64,000 nt of DNA from CAIOSQ01 sp041178225 (lineage in GTDB: Bacteria; Pseudomonadota; Alphaproteobacteria; CACIAM-22H2). A program made the translations under genes and the position numbers. The DNA lies in NCBI GenBank assembly GCA_041178225.1, contig JBEGVV010000024.1, forward strand, positions 1 through 64,000, given 5' to 3'. The notes under the pieces were generated by a model that did no database searches, was not told the origin of the DNA, and was given only the letters and a program-made list of their open reading frames with translations. Below are positions 26,776 to 35,335 of the stretch, piece by piece (position 1 is the first letter of the stretch; each line of letters opens with the position of its first letter).

Positions 26776-27728
26776 ATGCGGATCCTCGGGTCGAGCTTCA
26801 TGTAGCCGAGGTCGCCGAGGAGCTGGGTCAGCATCGTCACCGTGACGGCGACGAGCGCGCCGGCCTCGACGACGGCGATGTCCTTGGCGAGCGCGGCCTC
26901 GAGCATCATCCGGCCGAAGCCGGGATAGGCGAAGAGCGTCTCGACGACGACCAGCCCGGAGACGAGGTAGTTGAGCTGCAGCAGGATCACGGTGAACGGC
27001 GTGATCAGCGCGTTGCGCATCGCGTGCCGCGTCACCACGCGACCGAAGGGCATGCCCTTCAGCACGGCCGTGCGCACGAAGGGCTGGCGCATCACCTCGA
27101 CCATCGACGCCCGGATCATCGAGATAAGGTATCCGGCGTCGTAGAGCGTCACGACCGCGACGGGCAGCACGAACTGGATCCATACCGGCCACTCGGGCGA
27201 GGCGCGCAGCGGGGACGTGCCGGGCAGCACGCCCAGCCAGACGACGAAGACCGCGAGCATGAACACGCCCATCGCGAATTCCGGGATGGACGCGCAGACC
27301 GAGGCGAAGACGGAGATGCCGCGGTCGAGCGGCGAGCGCTCGCGCATGCCCGCGAGCACGCCGAGCGCCACCGAGAGCGGCACGATGACCGCGAAGCAGA
27401 TCGCCGCCAGCAGCAGCGTGTTGCCCAGCCTGTCGAGCAGGACGTCGGCGACGGGCTGGCGGTAGATCACCGACGTGCCGAGGTCGCCGCGCAGGACGTT
27501 GCCGATGTACTCGGCGTAGCGGACGAGCAGCGGCCGGTCGAGGCCCATCTCGCGGAACAGGTGGTCGACCTGCTCCTGCGAGGCGTAGGGCCCGAGCAGC
27601 TTGCGCGCGACGTCGCCGGGCGTGAGTTCGTTGAGGGCGAAGACGAGGAACGTCACCGCCAGCAGCGTGAGGACGATGTTCAGCGACTGCCGGAGGAGAT
27701 AACGCGACACGCGACGCCCCGAGACCAC
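26772..27728 (-). CDS. Peptide-type ABC transporter permease, DppB-like
   Basis: A 318-residue permease with the typical N-terminal helix (YLLRQSLNIVLTLLAVTFLVFAL) and periplasmic NELTPGDVA region. The coupling loop is FVRTAVLKGMPFGRVVTRHAMRNALITP, and it ends LGDLGYMKLDPRIRI. It is separated from the upstream binding-protein gene by a strong hairpin and overlaps DppC by 4 bases. It forms the channel with the DppC-like subunit. Confidence 0.93.
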   Translation of the reverse strand: MVSGRRVSRYLLRQSLNIVLTLLAVTFLVFALNELTPGDVARKLLGPYASQEQVDHLFREMGLDRPLLVRYAEYIGNVLRGDLGTSVIYRQPVADVLLDRLGNTLLLAAICFAVIVPLSVALGVLAGMRERSPLDRGISVFASVCASIPEFAMGVFMLAVFVVWLGVLPGTSPLRASPEWPVWIQFVLPVAVVTLYDAGYLISMIRASMVEVMRQPFVRTAVLKGMPFGRVVTRHAMRNALITPFTVILLQLNYLVSGLVVVETLFAYPGFGRMMLEAALAKDIAVVEAGALVAVTVTMLTQLLGDLGYMKLDPRIRI

Positions 27729-27742
27729 GCCGCGCGCAGGCC

Positions 27743-27777
27743 GCCACCGCCGCGGGCCCGAAGCCCGCGGCGGTGGC
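27743..27777 (-). terminator. Intra-operon hairpin after binding-protein gene
   Basis: A perfect 15-bp stem (GCCACCGCCGCGGGC / GCCCGCGGCGGTGGC) with loop CCGAA lies between the binding-protein stop (27793) and the DppB start (27728), without a T-tract. It probably stabilises the upstream message or partly terminates, giving more binding protein than permease. Confidence 0.7.
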
Positions 27778-27792
27778 TGCGCGCGACCTGGA

Positions 27793-29463
27793 TCAGCCCT
27801 CGATCCAGACTTCCCGGAACTCGATGTAGGCGGTGGGGTGGATCTTGTACCCCTTCACCTTCTTGTCCGTGTAGTTGAACAGGGCGCGCCAGAGCGGCAC
27901 GACCGCGGGGCCGTCCTCGAGCATGATGCGCTCGAGCTTGGCCACCACAGCGCGGCGCTTCTCGACGTCGAGGTAGCCCTCGGCCTCGGCGAGCAGCGCG
28001 TCGAACTCCTTGTTCGACCAGTTGGACTCGTTCCACGCCGCGCCCGAGCGGTAGGCGAGGCCGAGCACCATGACGCCCAGCGGGCGATGGGCCCAGGTGG
28101 TGAAGCCGAAGGGCACCTTGGTCCAGATGTCCCAGTACTGGGCCGAGGGCATCACGTTGATCTTCACGCGGATGCCCGCTTCCTTCCACTGCTCGACCAT
28201 CGTCTGGACGGCGAGGAGCTCCCAGTCCGGCTGGGGACGGCAGGCGATCTCCGTGTCGATGCCGTTCGGGTAGCCGGCCTCGGCCAGCAGCGCCTTGGCC
28301 TTGGCGACGTCGCGGCGCATGAAGCCGACATCGGCGTACTCGGGATGCACCTGCGCGACGTGGTGGTGCTCGCCGGGCTTGCCGAGGCCGCGATGCGCGA
28401 CCTTGAGCACCGCCTCGGTGTCCGTGGCGTAGCGCAGCGCCTGGCGGACGCGCTTGTCGTCGAAGGGCTTGACCGGCTGCACGCGGGCGACGGCGGTATA
28501 GGCCGTGTCGACCGAGTTGATCTGGACATGCGGCAGGCGCTCGGCCGCGGGCAGCGCGGCGATCGCGCCCTGGTAGATCATGTCCACCTGGCGCGAGGCC
28601 AGCGCGGCGACCTGCGCCGCGCTGTCGTCGCCGAGGTCGATGACCTCGATGCGGTCGAGCCACGGGCCGCTGCCCCAGTACTTGTCCTTGCGCGCCGCCA
28701 GGACCGCGCGCTTCCCGACCTCGAGCTCGACGAGCTCGTAGGCGCCCGTGCCGTTCGAGCCGACGCCGAACTTGCCGCCCTCGGCCGGGTCGAGCATGTG
28801 CGCGGGATAGTGGAACATCGCCTCGGGGATGCCGAGGAAGGACGTCTTGCCGTTGATCTCGAAGGTGAAGTCGTCGACCTTGCGGAAGGCGTTGGCGTCC
28901 CAGAGGCGGAACGACACGCGCTTCTTCTGGGTCTTCGGGTCGATCTCGTCGAGCTCGAAGTTCTCGAGCAGGAAGGCGCGCAGCAGGCCGACGGTCGAGG
29001 AACCGGTCGCCGGCTCGAGCATGCGCTTCATGTTCCAGATCGCGTCGTCGGCGTTGAACGGCCTGCCGCCCTTGCGCCAGTTGGCGTCGCGCCGCAGCGA
29101 GATCTTCCACGACTTGAGGTCGGGGCTCGCCTCCCACTTCTCGACGAGGCCGGGGCGCGTGATGTTGTCGACGCCGGTATAGGTCAGGTACTCGACGGTC
29201 TGGCGCGCGACATTGGTCGCCTCGATCCAGGAATAGGTATGCGGGCTGGAGAGGTCCTGCACGCGCATGCCGAGGCGCAGCGTGCCGCCCTTGCGCGGCG
29301 CGCCCTGCGCCATCGCGGGCTCGGGCAGGCCGGCCATCGAGTAGGCTGCGCCGGCACCCACGCCCAGCAGCGTGGCGATGCGAAGGAACTCGCGGCGCTC
29401 GAGCTTGCCGTCGGCCATCTCGCGGCCGGCGGAGGTGACGAGCGGATGGATCTTGTCTGTCAT
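27793..29463 (-). CDS. ABC transporter substrate-binding protein, family 5, Tat-exported
   Basis: A 556-residue SBP_bac_5 protein. Its N-terminus has a twin-arginine motif, R23-R24-E-F-L-R, followed by a hydrophobic segment and AMA|Q cleavage near residue 52, so export is by Tat as a folded protein. The body has the family lobes, including ASPDLKSWKISLRRDANW and FDDKRVRQALRYATD. It binds the ligand for the fused-ATPase importer downstream. Tat export is notable because the other two family 5 binding proteins in the window have ordinary Sec signals. Confidence 0.93.
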   Translation of the reverse strand: MTDKIHPLVTSAGREMADGKLERREFLRIATLLGVGAGAAYSMAGLPEPAMAQGAPRKGGTLRLGMRVQDLSSPHTYSWIEATNVARQTVEYLTYTGVDNITRPGLVEKWEASPDLKSWKISLRRDANWRKGGRPFNADDAIWNMKRMLEPATGSSTVGLLRAFLLENFELDEIDPKTQKKRVSFRLWDANAFRKVDDFTFEINGKTSFLGIPEAMFHYPAHMLDPAEGGKFGVGSNGTGAYELVELEVGKRAVLAARKDKYWGSGPWLDRIEVIDLGDDSAAQVAALASRQVDMIYQGAIAALPAAERLPHVQINSVDTAYTAVARVQPVKPFDDKRVRQALRYATDTEAVLKVAHRGLGKPGEHHHVAQVHPEYADVGFMRRDVAKAKALLAEAGYPNGIDTEIACRPQPDWELLAVQTMVEQWKEAGIRVKINVMPSAQYWDIWTKVPFGFTTWAHRPLGVMVLGLAYRSGAAWNESNWSNKEFDALLAEAEGYLDVEKRRAVVAKLERIMLEDGPAVVPLWRALFNYTDKKVKGYKIHPTAYIEFREVWIEG

Positions 29464-29596
29464 TTCGAACCCTCCCTTTGTTGTCCGGACCCTAGCCGCG
29501 GGCCGGGCGGCGCGACAAGGCGGGTCTTTCGCGGCGCTGGAGATTCCCGCGCCGCCGATCCAGCATCGCCAAGGTCACGATTGCAGGAGCGAGGCG

Positions 29597-31138
29597 ATGG
29601 AGACGACACGGACGGGCGGCACTGGCCGCGGCAGGGCGCGCGCGCGGGCCGGGCGCTCGGCCCCGGCGGCGCACCAGCCGCTGCCGCGCCTGTCGAATCG
29701 CTGGAAGCCGCTCGAGGTGCTGTCCGCGGAGCAGCTCGAGCGGATCGTCGACGCCGCCTTCCGCATCCTCCAGGACGGCGGCCTCGAGATGCGCAGCGCG
29801 CGCGCCCGGCAGGCCTGCCGCCGCCATGGCTGCCTCGTCGACGAGGAGACGCAGGTCGTGCGGATGGGGCGCGACGTCGTGGAGGCCATGCTGCGCCACG
29901 CGCCGGAGCGCTTCGTCCTGCATGCGCGCAACCCCGCGCGGCACCTGCATGTCGGCGGCGACGTCGTCAATTTCGGCCCGGTCGGCGGCGCGCCCCATGT
30001 CACCGACGCCGAGCGCGGCCGGCGCTACGGCGACCTCGAGGCCTTCCGCGACATCATCAAGGTGGCCAGCGCGCTCGGCGTTCTGCACTGGCAGGGCGGC
30101 ATGGTCGTGGAGCCGGTCGACGTGCCGGTGCCGGTGCGCCACCTCGAGGCCTATCGCGCGCATGTCGAGCTCTCGGACCTCGTCTGGAGCTCGCGAGGCA
30201 CGGGCGCGGTGCAGTCGATCGACGGGATCGCGATGTCGGCGATCGAGCACGGCACGACTCCCGAGGGCCTCGCGGCGCGGCCGACGCTTCTGTGCATCAC
30301 CAACGTCAACTCGCCGCGGCGCGTCGACGAGGAGATCCTCGAGAGCGTGATGATCCTCGCCGAGCACGGCCAGTGCGTGGCCATCACGCCCTTCACGCTG
30401 ATGGGCGCGATGGCGCCGATCACGCTGGCCGGCGCGCTCGCGCAGGGCGCGGCGGAGGCGCTGGGCATCATCGCGCTGTGCCAGATGGTGAGGCCGGGCA
30501 CGCCCTGCGTCTTCGGCGCCTTCACCTCGAACGTCGACATGCGCACCGGCGCGCCCGCCTTCGGCACGCCCGAGTACGTCAACGCGACGATCGCGAGCGC
30601 CCAGCTCGCGCGCCGCTTCCGCCTGCCCGTGCGGTCGAGCGCGCCCAACGCCAGCCCCTGCGTCGACGCCCAGGCCACCTGGGAGACCGCCTTCTCCCTC
30701 TGGGCCTCGGTGATGAGCCACAGCAACCTCGTCTACCACGCGGCGGGATGGCTCGAGGGCGGGCTGTCGGCGTCGATGGAGAAGATCGTCGTCGACGCGG
30801 AGATGCTGCGCGGCTGGGCGGAGATCCTGAAGCCGGTCGACTTCACCGACGACGACATCGGCGTCGACGCGATCCTCGGGGTGCCGCCGGGCGGGCATTT
30901 CTTCGGCACGGCGCACACGCTCGCGCGCTACGAGACCGCCTTCTGGCGCCCGATCCTCTCCGACTGGTCGAACTTCGAGAACTGGCGCGACGCCGGCGCG
31001 CGGACGGCGACCGACCGCGCGGCCGCGATGTGGCGAGGACTGCGCGACGCCTATGTCCCGCCGCCGCTCGACCCGGCGATCCGCGAGGAGCTCGACGCCT
31101 ATGTCGCCCGGCGGCGCGAGGAGCTCGGCGCGCGATGA
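29597..31138 (+). CDS. MttB-superfamily corrinoid methyltransferase, copy 1 (non-pyrrolysine)
   Basis: A 513-residue COG5598/MttB protein. An Arg/Gly/Ala-rich N-terminal extension of about 30 residues precedes the TIM barrel. Family segments include FGPVGGAPHVTD, TPFTLMGAMAPITLAGALAQ, AFTSNVDMRTGAPAFGTPEY and HAAGWLEGGLSAS. There is no in-frame TAG, so it is not a pyrrolysine trimethylamine methyltransferase. Non-Pyl members known elsewhere demethylate glycine betaine, proline betaine or carnitine onto a corrinoid protein. An AGGAG lies just upstream of ATG 29597. It overlaps the PhnD-like gene by ATGA and is divergent from the ABC operon. The only corrinoid partner in the window is the 18969-19664 gene. 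Confidence 0.9.
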   Translation: METTRTGGTGRGRARARAGRSAPAAHQPLPRLSNRWKPLEVLSAEQLERIVDAAFRILQDGGLEMRSARARQACRRHGCLVDEETQVVRMGRDVVEAMLRHAPERFVLHARNPARHLHVGGDVVNFGPVGGAPHVTDAERGRRYGDLEAFRDIIKVASALGVLHWQGGMVVEPVDVPVPVRHLEAYRAHVELSDLVWSSRGTGAVQSIDGIAMSAIEHGTTPEGLAARPTLLCITNVNSPRRVDEEILESVMILAEHGQCVAITPFTLMGAMAPITLAGALAQGAAEALGIIALCQMVRPGTPCVFGAFTSNVDMRTGAPAFGTPEYVNATIASAQLARRFRLPVRSSAPNASPCVDAQATWETAFSLWASVMSHSNLVYHAAGWLEGGLSASMEKIVVDAEMLRGWAEILKPVDFTDDDIGVDAILGVPPGGHFFGTAHTLARYETAFWRPILSDWSNFENWRDAGARTATDRAAAMWRGLRDAYVPPPLDPAIREELDAYVARRREELGAR

Positions 31139-31950
31139 GCGGCTTCGTCGCGAATGCGCGGATGTACGCGGTCGCGCCCGCCGCCGAGGAGGCATGGCGC
31201 GCACTGCTCGCCCATGCCTGCGCCGAGGCCGGGCTCGCGCTCGCCTACATGCCCTATCCCGCGCCGCAGCCGCTCGAGGAGCTCTGGGCGCGGCCGGACC
31301 TCGGCGCGGTGTTCATGTGCGGCTATCCGATCGCGCTCGGCCTCGCGGAGGTGGTGCCGCTCGTCGCGCCGATCCCCGACGCGCCCTGGGCGGGCGGGCG
31401 GGCGGTCTATCGCAGCGACCTGATCGTGCATCGCGATTGCCCATGGCGATCGCTCGAGGACGGCTTCGGCGGCCATGCGGGCTGGACGGTCGGGCATTCG
31501 CATTCCGGCTTCAACGCCTTCCGCCACCACCTGCTGCCCCATCGCAGCGCCGCGCGGCCGCGGCTCTTCGCGCGCACGACCGGCGGCCTCGTCACCGCGC
31601 GGCGCATACTCGACGCGGTGGCCGCGGGCGAGATCGACATCGGCCCGCTCGACGCCTACTGGCACCTGCTGCTGCGGCGGCACCGCCCGGAGCTCGTCGC
31701 GCCCATACGCGTGCTCGAGAGCACGGCGACCGCCCCGGCACCCGCCATCGTCTGCGCGCCGGCAATGCCCGGCGACGACGCGAGGCGCCTGCGCGCGGCC
31801 CTGGTCGCCGCGCCATCGCGCCCGTGGTTCCCGGCGCTCGCGCGCGAGCTCTGCCTCGCCGGCTTCGCGCCCGTCGCGCGCGAGGACTACGCGGCGACGC
31901 TGGCCTGGGACGCGGAGGCCCGCGCCGCCGGATACCCCGAGCCTGCGTGA
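31135..31950 (+). CDS. PhnD-like (phosphate/phosphonate-binding fold) protein without signal peptide
   Basis: A 271-residue protein resembling PhnD/SsuA/transferrin-type binding domains. It has FMCGYPIALGLAEVVPLVAPIPD and YRSDLIVHRDCPWRSLEDGFGG (the lobe 1 strand with the typical 'SDLIV' pattern). VGHSHSGFNAFRHHLLP and IDIGPLDAYWHLLLRRHRPE correspond to the second lobe. The start lacks any signal peptide or lipobox, so it should be cytoplasmic, unlike ordinary PhnD. It lies between an MttB gene (ATGA overlap) and a membrane desaturase (TGATG overlap). It may be a cytosolic sensor or carrier of a small anion or onium compound. Function unknown. Confidence 0.75.
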   Translation: MSGFVANARMYAVAPAAEEAWRALLAHACAEAGLALAYMPYPAPQPLEELWARPDLGAVFMCGYPIALGLAEVVPLVAPIPDAPWAGGRAVYRSDLIVHRDCPWRSLEDGFGGHAGWTVGHSHSGFNAFRHHLLPHRSAARPRLFARTTGGLVTARRILDAVAAGEIDIGPLDAYWHLLLRRHRPELVAPIRVLESTATAPAPAIVCAPAMPGDDARRLRAALVAAPSRPWFPALARELCLAGFAPVAREDYAATLAWDAEARAAGYPEPA

Positions 31951-32843
31951 TGGACAGGCGGCCCGCGATCGAATGGCCGACGATCGCGCTCGCCGCGGCG
32001 CTGCACGCGGCATGGATCGCGCTGTGCCTCTTCCACGCGTCGCTCCCGTGGTGGGCCTTCGCGGCCTGCGCGGCGGTCGTCTCGGCCTGGTTCTCGTCGC
32101 TCCAGCACGAGGCGATCCACGGCCACCCGACGCGCAGCGCGACGTTCAACCACGCCATCGCCTGCGCGCCGCTCTGGATCTGGCTTCCCTATTCGCGCTA
32201 CCGCGACACGCACCTGCTCCACCATCGCGACCACAGGCTGACCGACCCGCTCGACGACCCGGAGAGCCGCTACGTCACCCCGGAGGACTGGGCCGCGCGC
32301 GGGCCGATCGGCCGGGCCGCGCTCCGCGCGCAGTCGACGCTGCTCGGCCGCCTCGCGATCGGCCCGGCATGGAGCGCGGCATCCTTCCTGCGCGCCGAAT
32401 GGGCGAACCGGCGCGACCCGCGCATCGCCCGCGCCTGGGCCGCGCACCTGGCGCTGCTCCTTCCCTTCCTCGCGTGGACGCTATGGGCCTGCGGCGTCCC
32501 GGCCTGGCTCTACGTCCTCGGCTTCGTTCAGGGCGGCGGCGCGCTCGCCATGCTGCGCTCCTTCGCGGAGCACCGCGCGCATGGCGACCCGGCCCGGCGC
32601 ACCGCGGTCGTCGAGAACGCGACGCTGCTGGGCCCCGTCTTCCTGTTCAACAACCTGCACGCCACGCACCACCGCTGGCCCGGCGTCGCCTGGTACAGGC
32701 TGCCCGCGCTCCATCGCGCGCGCCGCGACGAGCTGCTCGCCGCCAATGGCGGCCTCGCCTATGACGGCTACGGCGAGGTCGCCCGCCGCTTCCTGCTGCG
32801 CGCGCACGACCAGCCGGAGCACCCGCTCGGCCGCGCCCCCTGA
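31950..32843 (+). CDS. Membrane fatty-acid-desaturase-family di-iron protein
   Basis: A 297-residue integral membrane protein with the three histidine boxes of the desaturase/hydroxylase family: H53-E-A-I-H57, H88-L-L-H-H92 and H237-A-T-H-H241. Hydrophobic segments lie near 11-48, 68-80 and 150-190. These enzymes use two irons and O2 to desaturate, hydroxylate or dealkylate. Linkage by one-base overlap to a PhnD-like protein and an MttB methyltransferase is odd for lipid desaturation. A hydroxylase or N-demethylase acting on a choline-like or betaine-like head group is a hypothesis only. Its stop is 3 bases from the convergent PrpD stop. Confidence 0.87.
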   Translation: MDRRPAIEWPTIALAAALHAAWIALCLFHASLPWWAFAACAAVVSAWFSSLQHEAIHGHPTRSATFNHAIACAPLWIWLPYSRYRDTHLLHHRDHRLTDPLDDPESRYVTPEDWAARGPIGRAALRAQSTLLGRLAIGPAWSAASFLRAEWANRRDPRIARAWAAHLALLLPFLAWTLWACGVPAWLYVLGFVQGGGALAMLRSFAEHRAHGDPARRTAVVENATLLGPVFLFNNLHATHHRWPGVAWYRLPALHRARRDELLAANGGLAYDGYGEVARRFLLRAHDQPEHPLGRAP

Positions 32844-32846
32844 GCC

Positions 32847-34169
32847 TCAGCCCAGCGGGGACAGCAGCGTCTCCACGACGCGGCGCGCGGCCGGCGCGCC
32901 CTCGATCCCCGCGATGTCGTCGCGCAGCGCGTCGTGGCGCGCACGGCCGATGCGCGGCACCAGCGACTCCTCGGCCTTGGCGAAGAGCTCGGCGTCCGAC
33001 AGCGGGTCCTCGGGATCGCCGCGCGCCTCCGTGCGCGGGCTGGCGAGCACGGTGCCGTCGGCGAGCGTGACCTCGACGATCGCGATGCGTCGCGCGGGGA
33101 AGAGCGCGTCGAGCTCGGGATCGGTCTCGGTCGTGATGCGATGCGCCATCGCCAGCGTCGCCGGGTCGCGCAGCCCCGTCGTCACGGTCTCGCCATCCAC
33201 CTTGCCGTGGGCGAGCATGGCCGCGACCGGGAAGGGCAGCGCGTATTGCGCGGCGTCGGTGCCGTCGGGCTCGCGCACGTCGAGCCGCGCGGCCGCGTGG
33301 AAGGTGCGGATGCGCACCTTCTCGATCGCGCGTCCCGCCGCCTGCGCGCGCAGCGCCTGGGCCGCGGCGACGGAAGGCTGCGCCCAGCGGCAGATGGGCC
33401 AGGGCTTGAAGTACTGCTCGAGGATCCGCCAGCGCGTCCCGAGGTCGCCCCAGAACGCAGCCGCGTCGCCGCCCTCGACGCTGATCGCCGGCGCGCCCGT
33501 GAAGCCCGCCTGCGCCATCAGCGCCGCCGACAGCCCGACCTGCCCGCCATAGGTCGAGCCGTCCTTGACCATCGTGGGGAAGTCGATGCAGCGCATCATC
33601 TGGCTGCGCGGGCCATAGAACTCCGCGGTGCCCAGCGCATGGCGCGTCGTCTCGCGGTCGAAGCGCAGCGCGCGCGCGGCGACCGCGGCCGCGGCGAGCG
33701 CGTTCCACGCGCCGGAGGTGTGGTAGTCGGGGACCGTGGCGTGCAGCGCGATGCCCGCGCGCGTCGCGATCTCGTACCCCATCACGAGCCGCACGAGGAA
33801 CTCGGCGCCGTCGCGCGAGGGCGCCGCCTCGTCCTCGAGCGCGAGCAGCGCCGGGAGGACGACGACGCCGGCATGGCCCTTGGTCAGGCGATGCCCGTCA
33901 TGCGCATCGTAGCCGTCGATCGTCGCGGCGCCGGCCATCGCCGCGCCCGGCAGCGACACGCGACGCCCGTCGAAGATCATGCGCGCGCCGAGCCGCCCGC
34001 CCAGCTGGTGGGCCGCGGCGAAGTCGTGGACGATGCGCGACACCGGCGTCCCGCGTCCGCTGGCGGCGACGCCCGCGAGGTCGAGCAGGCACATCCGCGC
34101 GCGGTGCCGCACCTCCGCCGGAATGTCCGCCAGCGAGAGCCCATGGACGAAATCCAACCAGTCGCGCAT
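32847..34169 (-). CDS. MmgE/PrpD family protein (2-methylcitrate dehydratase-like)
   Basis: A 440-residue MmgE/PrpD protein. Family marks are LLDLAGVAASG near the N-terminus, the GAATIDGYDAHDGHRLTKGHAG block (His/Asp/Lys-rich active-site region), and YFKPWPICRWAQP followed by the two-domain C-terminal half. PrpD dehydrates 2-methylcitrate; many relatives act on other hydroxy-acids, itaconate-type compounds or are unassigned. No PrpB/PrpC is nearby, so a role in a private pathway with the enolase and iron alcohol dehydrogenase genes 19 bases and further upstream is more likely than propionate use. Confidence 0.87.
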   Translation of the reverse strand: MRDWLDFVHGLSLADIPAEVRHRARMCLLDLAGVAASGRGTPVSRIVHDFAAAHQLGGRLGARMIFDGRRVSLPGAAMAGAATIDGYDAHDGHRLTKGHAGVVVLPALLALEDEAAPSRDGAEFLVRLVMGYEIATRAGIALHATVPDYHTSGAWNALAAAAVAARALRFDRETTRHALGTAEFYGPRSQMMRCIDFPTMVKDGSTYGGQVGLSAALMAQAGFTGAPAISVEGGDAAAFWGDLGTRWRILEQYFKPWPICRWAQPSVAAAQALRAQAAGRAIEKVRIRTFHAAARLDVREPDGTDAAQYALPFPVAAMLAHGKVDGETVTTGLRDPATLAMAHRITTETDPELDALFPARRIAIVEVTLADGTVLASPRTEARGDPEDPLSDAELFAKAEESLVPRIGRARHDALRDDIAGIEGAPAARRVVETLLSPLG

Positions 34170-34188
34170 CGCCGTTCCCTCCGATCCC

Positions 34189-35322
34189 TCAGTTGTTCGA
34201 CCTGATCGTGCCACCATCCACCCGCGTGCGGGCAAGCATCTCCTCGTCGAGCTCGAAGCCAAGCCCCGGCGCGTCGCCGAGGACGAGGTCGCCGCGCGCG
34301 TCGATGTCGAGCGGCGCCCTGAACATGAAGTCGCGCCGCTCACCGGTCCATTCCGGCGGGTCCCACGGGAACTCGAAGAAGCCCCCGTCGGTGGCGCCCG
34401 CCATCAGGTGGGCGTTGGCGGCCACGCCGATCCCGTTGCCCCAGCTATGCGGCGTGAAGGCGATCCCGTGCTCGCCGGCCATCGCCGCGACCTTGGCGAG
34501 GCCGGTGATGCCGCCGACCGAGACGACGTCGGGCTGGATGACGTCGAGGCAACCGCCGGCGACGAGGTCCCGCAGCTCGGCCATCTCGCGGTCGAGCTCG
34601 CCGCCCGCGATGCGCAGGTCGAGCTTCTCGCGCAGCAAGCGCATGCCCTCGCGGTCGGCGCGGTGGAGCGGCTCCTCCATCCAGTAGGCGCCGAGCCGCT
34701 CGAGCTCGCGCCCCACGACCAGCGCGTCCTTCACCGTCCAGGACGACATCGTGTCCCACGGGAAGCGCCAGCCCTGGTTGCAGTCGACCATCAGCTCGAG
34801 CCGGTCTCCGACGCGCGCGCGCACGGCCTCGAGCGCGGCGATGTCCGCGCGCCAGTCGCCGCGGCGGAAGCGGATCTTCATGGCGCGGAAGCCGCGCGCG
34901 AGCGCGCGCTGCGCGAGGTCCGCCAGCGCGGGTCCGTCGCGCAGCGTGCCGCTCGAGGCATAGCAGGCGAGGCGGTCGCGCATCCCGCCGAGCAGCTTCC
35001 AGCAGGGCTGGCCGGCGACCTTGCCCGCGAGGTCCCACAGCGCGAGGTCGAGCGGCCAGCAGCGCCCGTAGTGGAAGGAGATGTGGGAGATCGCGCGGTA
35101 GTGGCGCTCCAGCCGCAGCGGGTCCTCGCCGAGGAACACGTGCTCGTGCCCCGCGAAGCCGAGCATGTAGTCGCCCGAGCCGATGCCCTCGTGCCCCTCG
35201 TCGGTGCGCACGCGCACGATCGTGGCGTCGAAGCGCGCGCGCGGCCGCGACGACCAGCTCGGGTGGAAGGGTGGATCGAGCGGCAGCTGGTGCTGGGTGA
35301 TCTCGATCGACGCGATCTTCAT
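34189..35322 (-). CDS. Mandelate racemase/muconate-lactonizing enzyme family (enolase superfamily)
   Basis: A 377-residue enolase-superfamily protein. Metal ligands are D180 (MVDCNQGW), E216 (YWMEEPL) and E242 (AGGELD). The base side has K149-I-R151 (a KxR rather than KxK motif) and H292 in TPHSWGNG, paired with D265 (QPDVVSVGG). KxR with an intact His-Asp dyad is typical of acid-sugar dehydratases more than of racemases (family knowledge). It probably dehydrates a hydroxy-acid. It sits 13 bases after the iron alcohol dehydrogenase and 19 before PrpD, in one transcript. Confidence 0.88.
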   Translation of the reverse strand: MKIASIEITQHQLPLDPPFHPSWSSRPRARFDATIVRVRTDEGHEGIGSGDYMLGFAGHEHVFLGEDPLRLERHYRAISHISFHYGRCWPLDLALWDLAGKVAGQPCWKLLGGMRDRLACYASSGTLRDGPALADLAQRALARGFRAMKIRFRRGDWRADIAALEAVRARVGDRLELMVDCNQGWRFPWDTMSSWTVKDALVVGRELERLGAYWMEEPLHRADREGMRLLREKLDLRIAGGELDREMAELRDLVAGGCLDVIQPDVVSVGGITGLAKVAAMAGEHGIAFTPHSWGNGIGVAANAHLMAGATDGGFFEFPWDPPEWTGERRDFMFRAPLDIDARGDLVLGDAPGLGFELDEEMLARTRVDGGTIRSNN

Positions 35323-35335
35323 GCGGGCGGCCTCC

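Noticed and set aside
27838..31137. Long plus-strand open frame running through the ABC binding-protein gene into the MttB and PhnD-like region
   Set aside because: The first part is antisense to a well-supported Tat-exported binding protein. Only the last 271 codons (from 31135) form a recognisable protein.
32847..34169. PrpD as evidence of a methylcitrate cycle
   Set aside because: No PrpB, PrpC or acetyl/propionyl-CoA synthetase gene is near, and the neighbours are an enolase-superfamily enzyme and an iron alcohol dehydrogenase.
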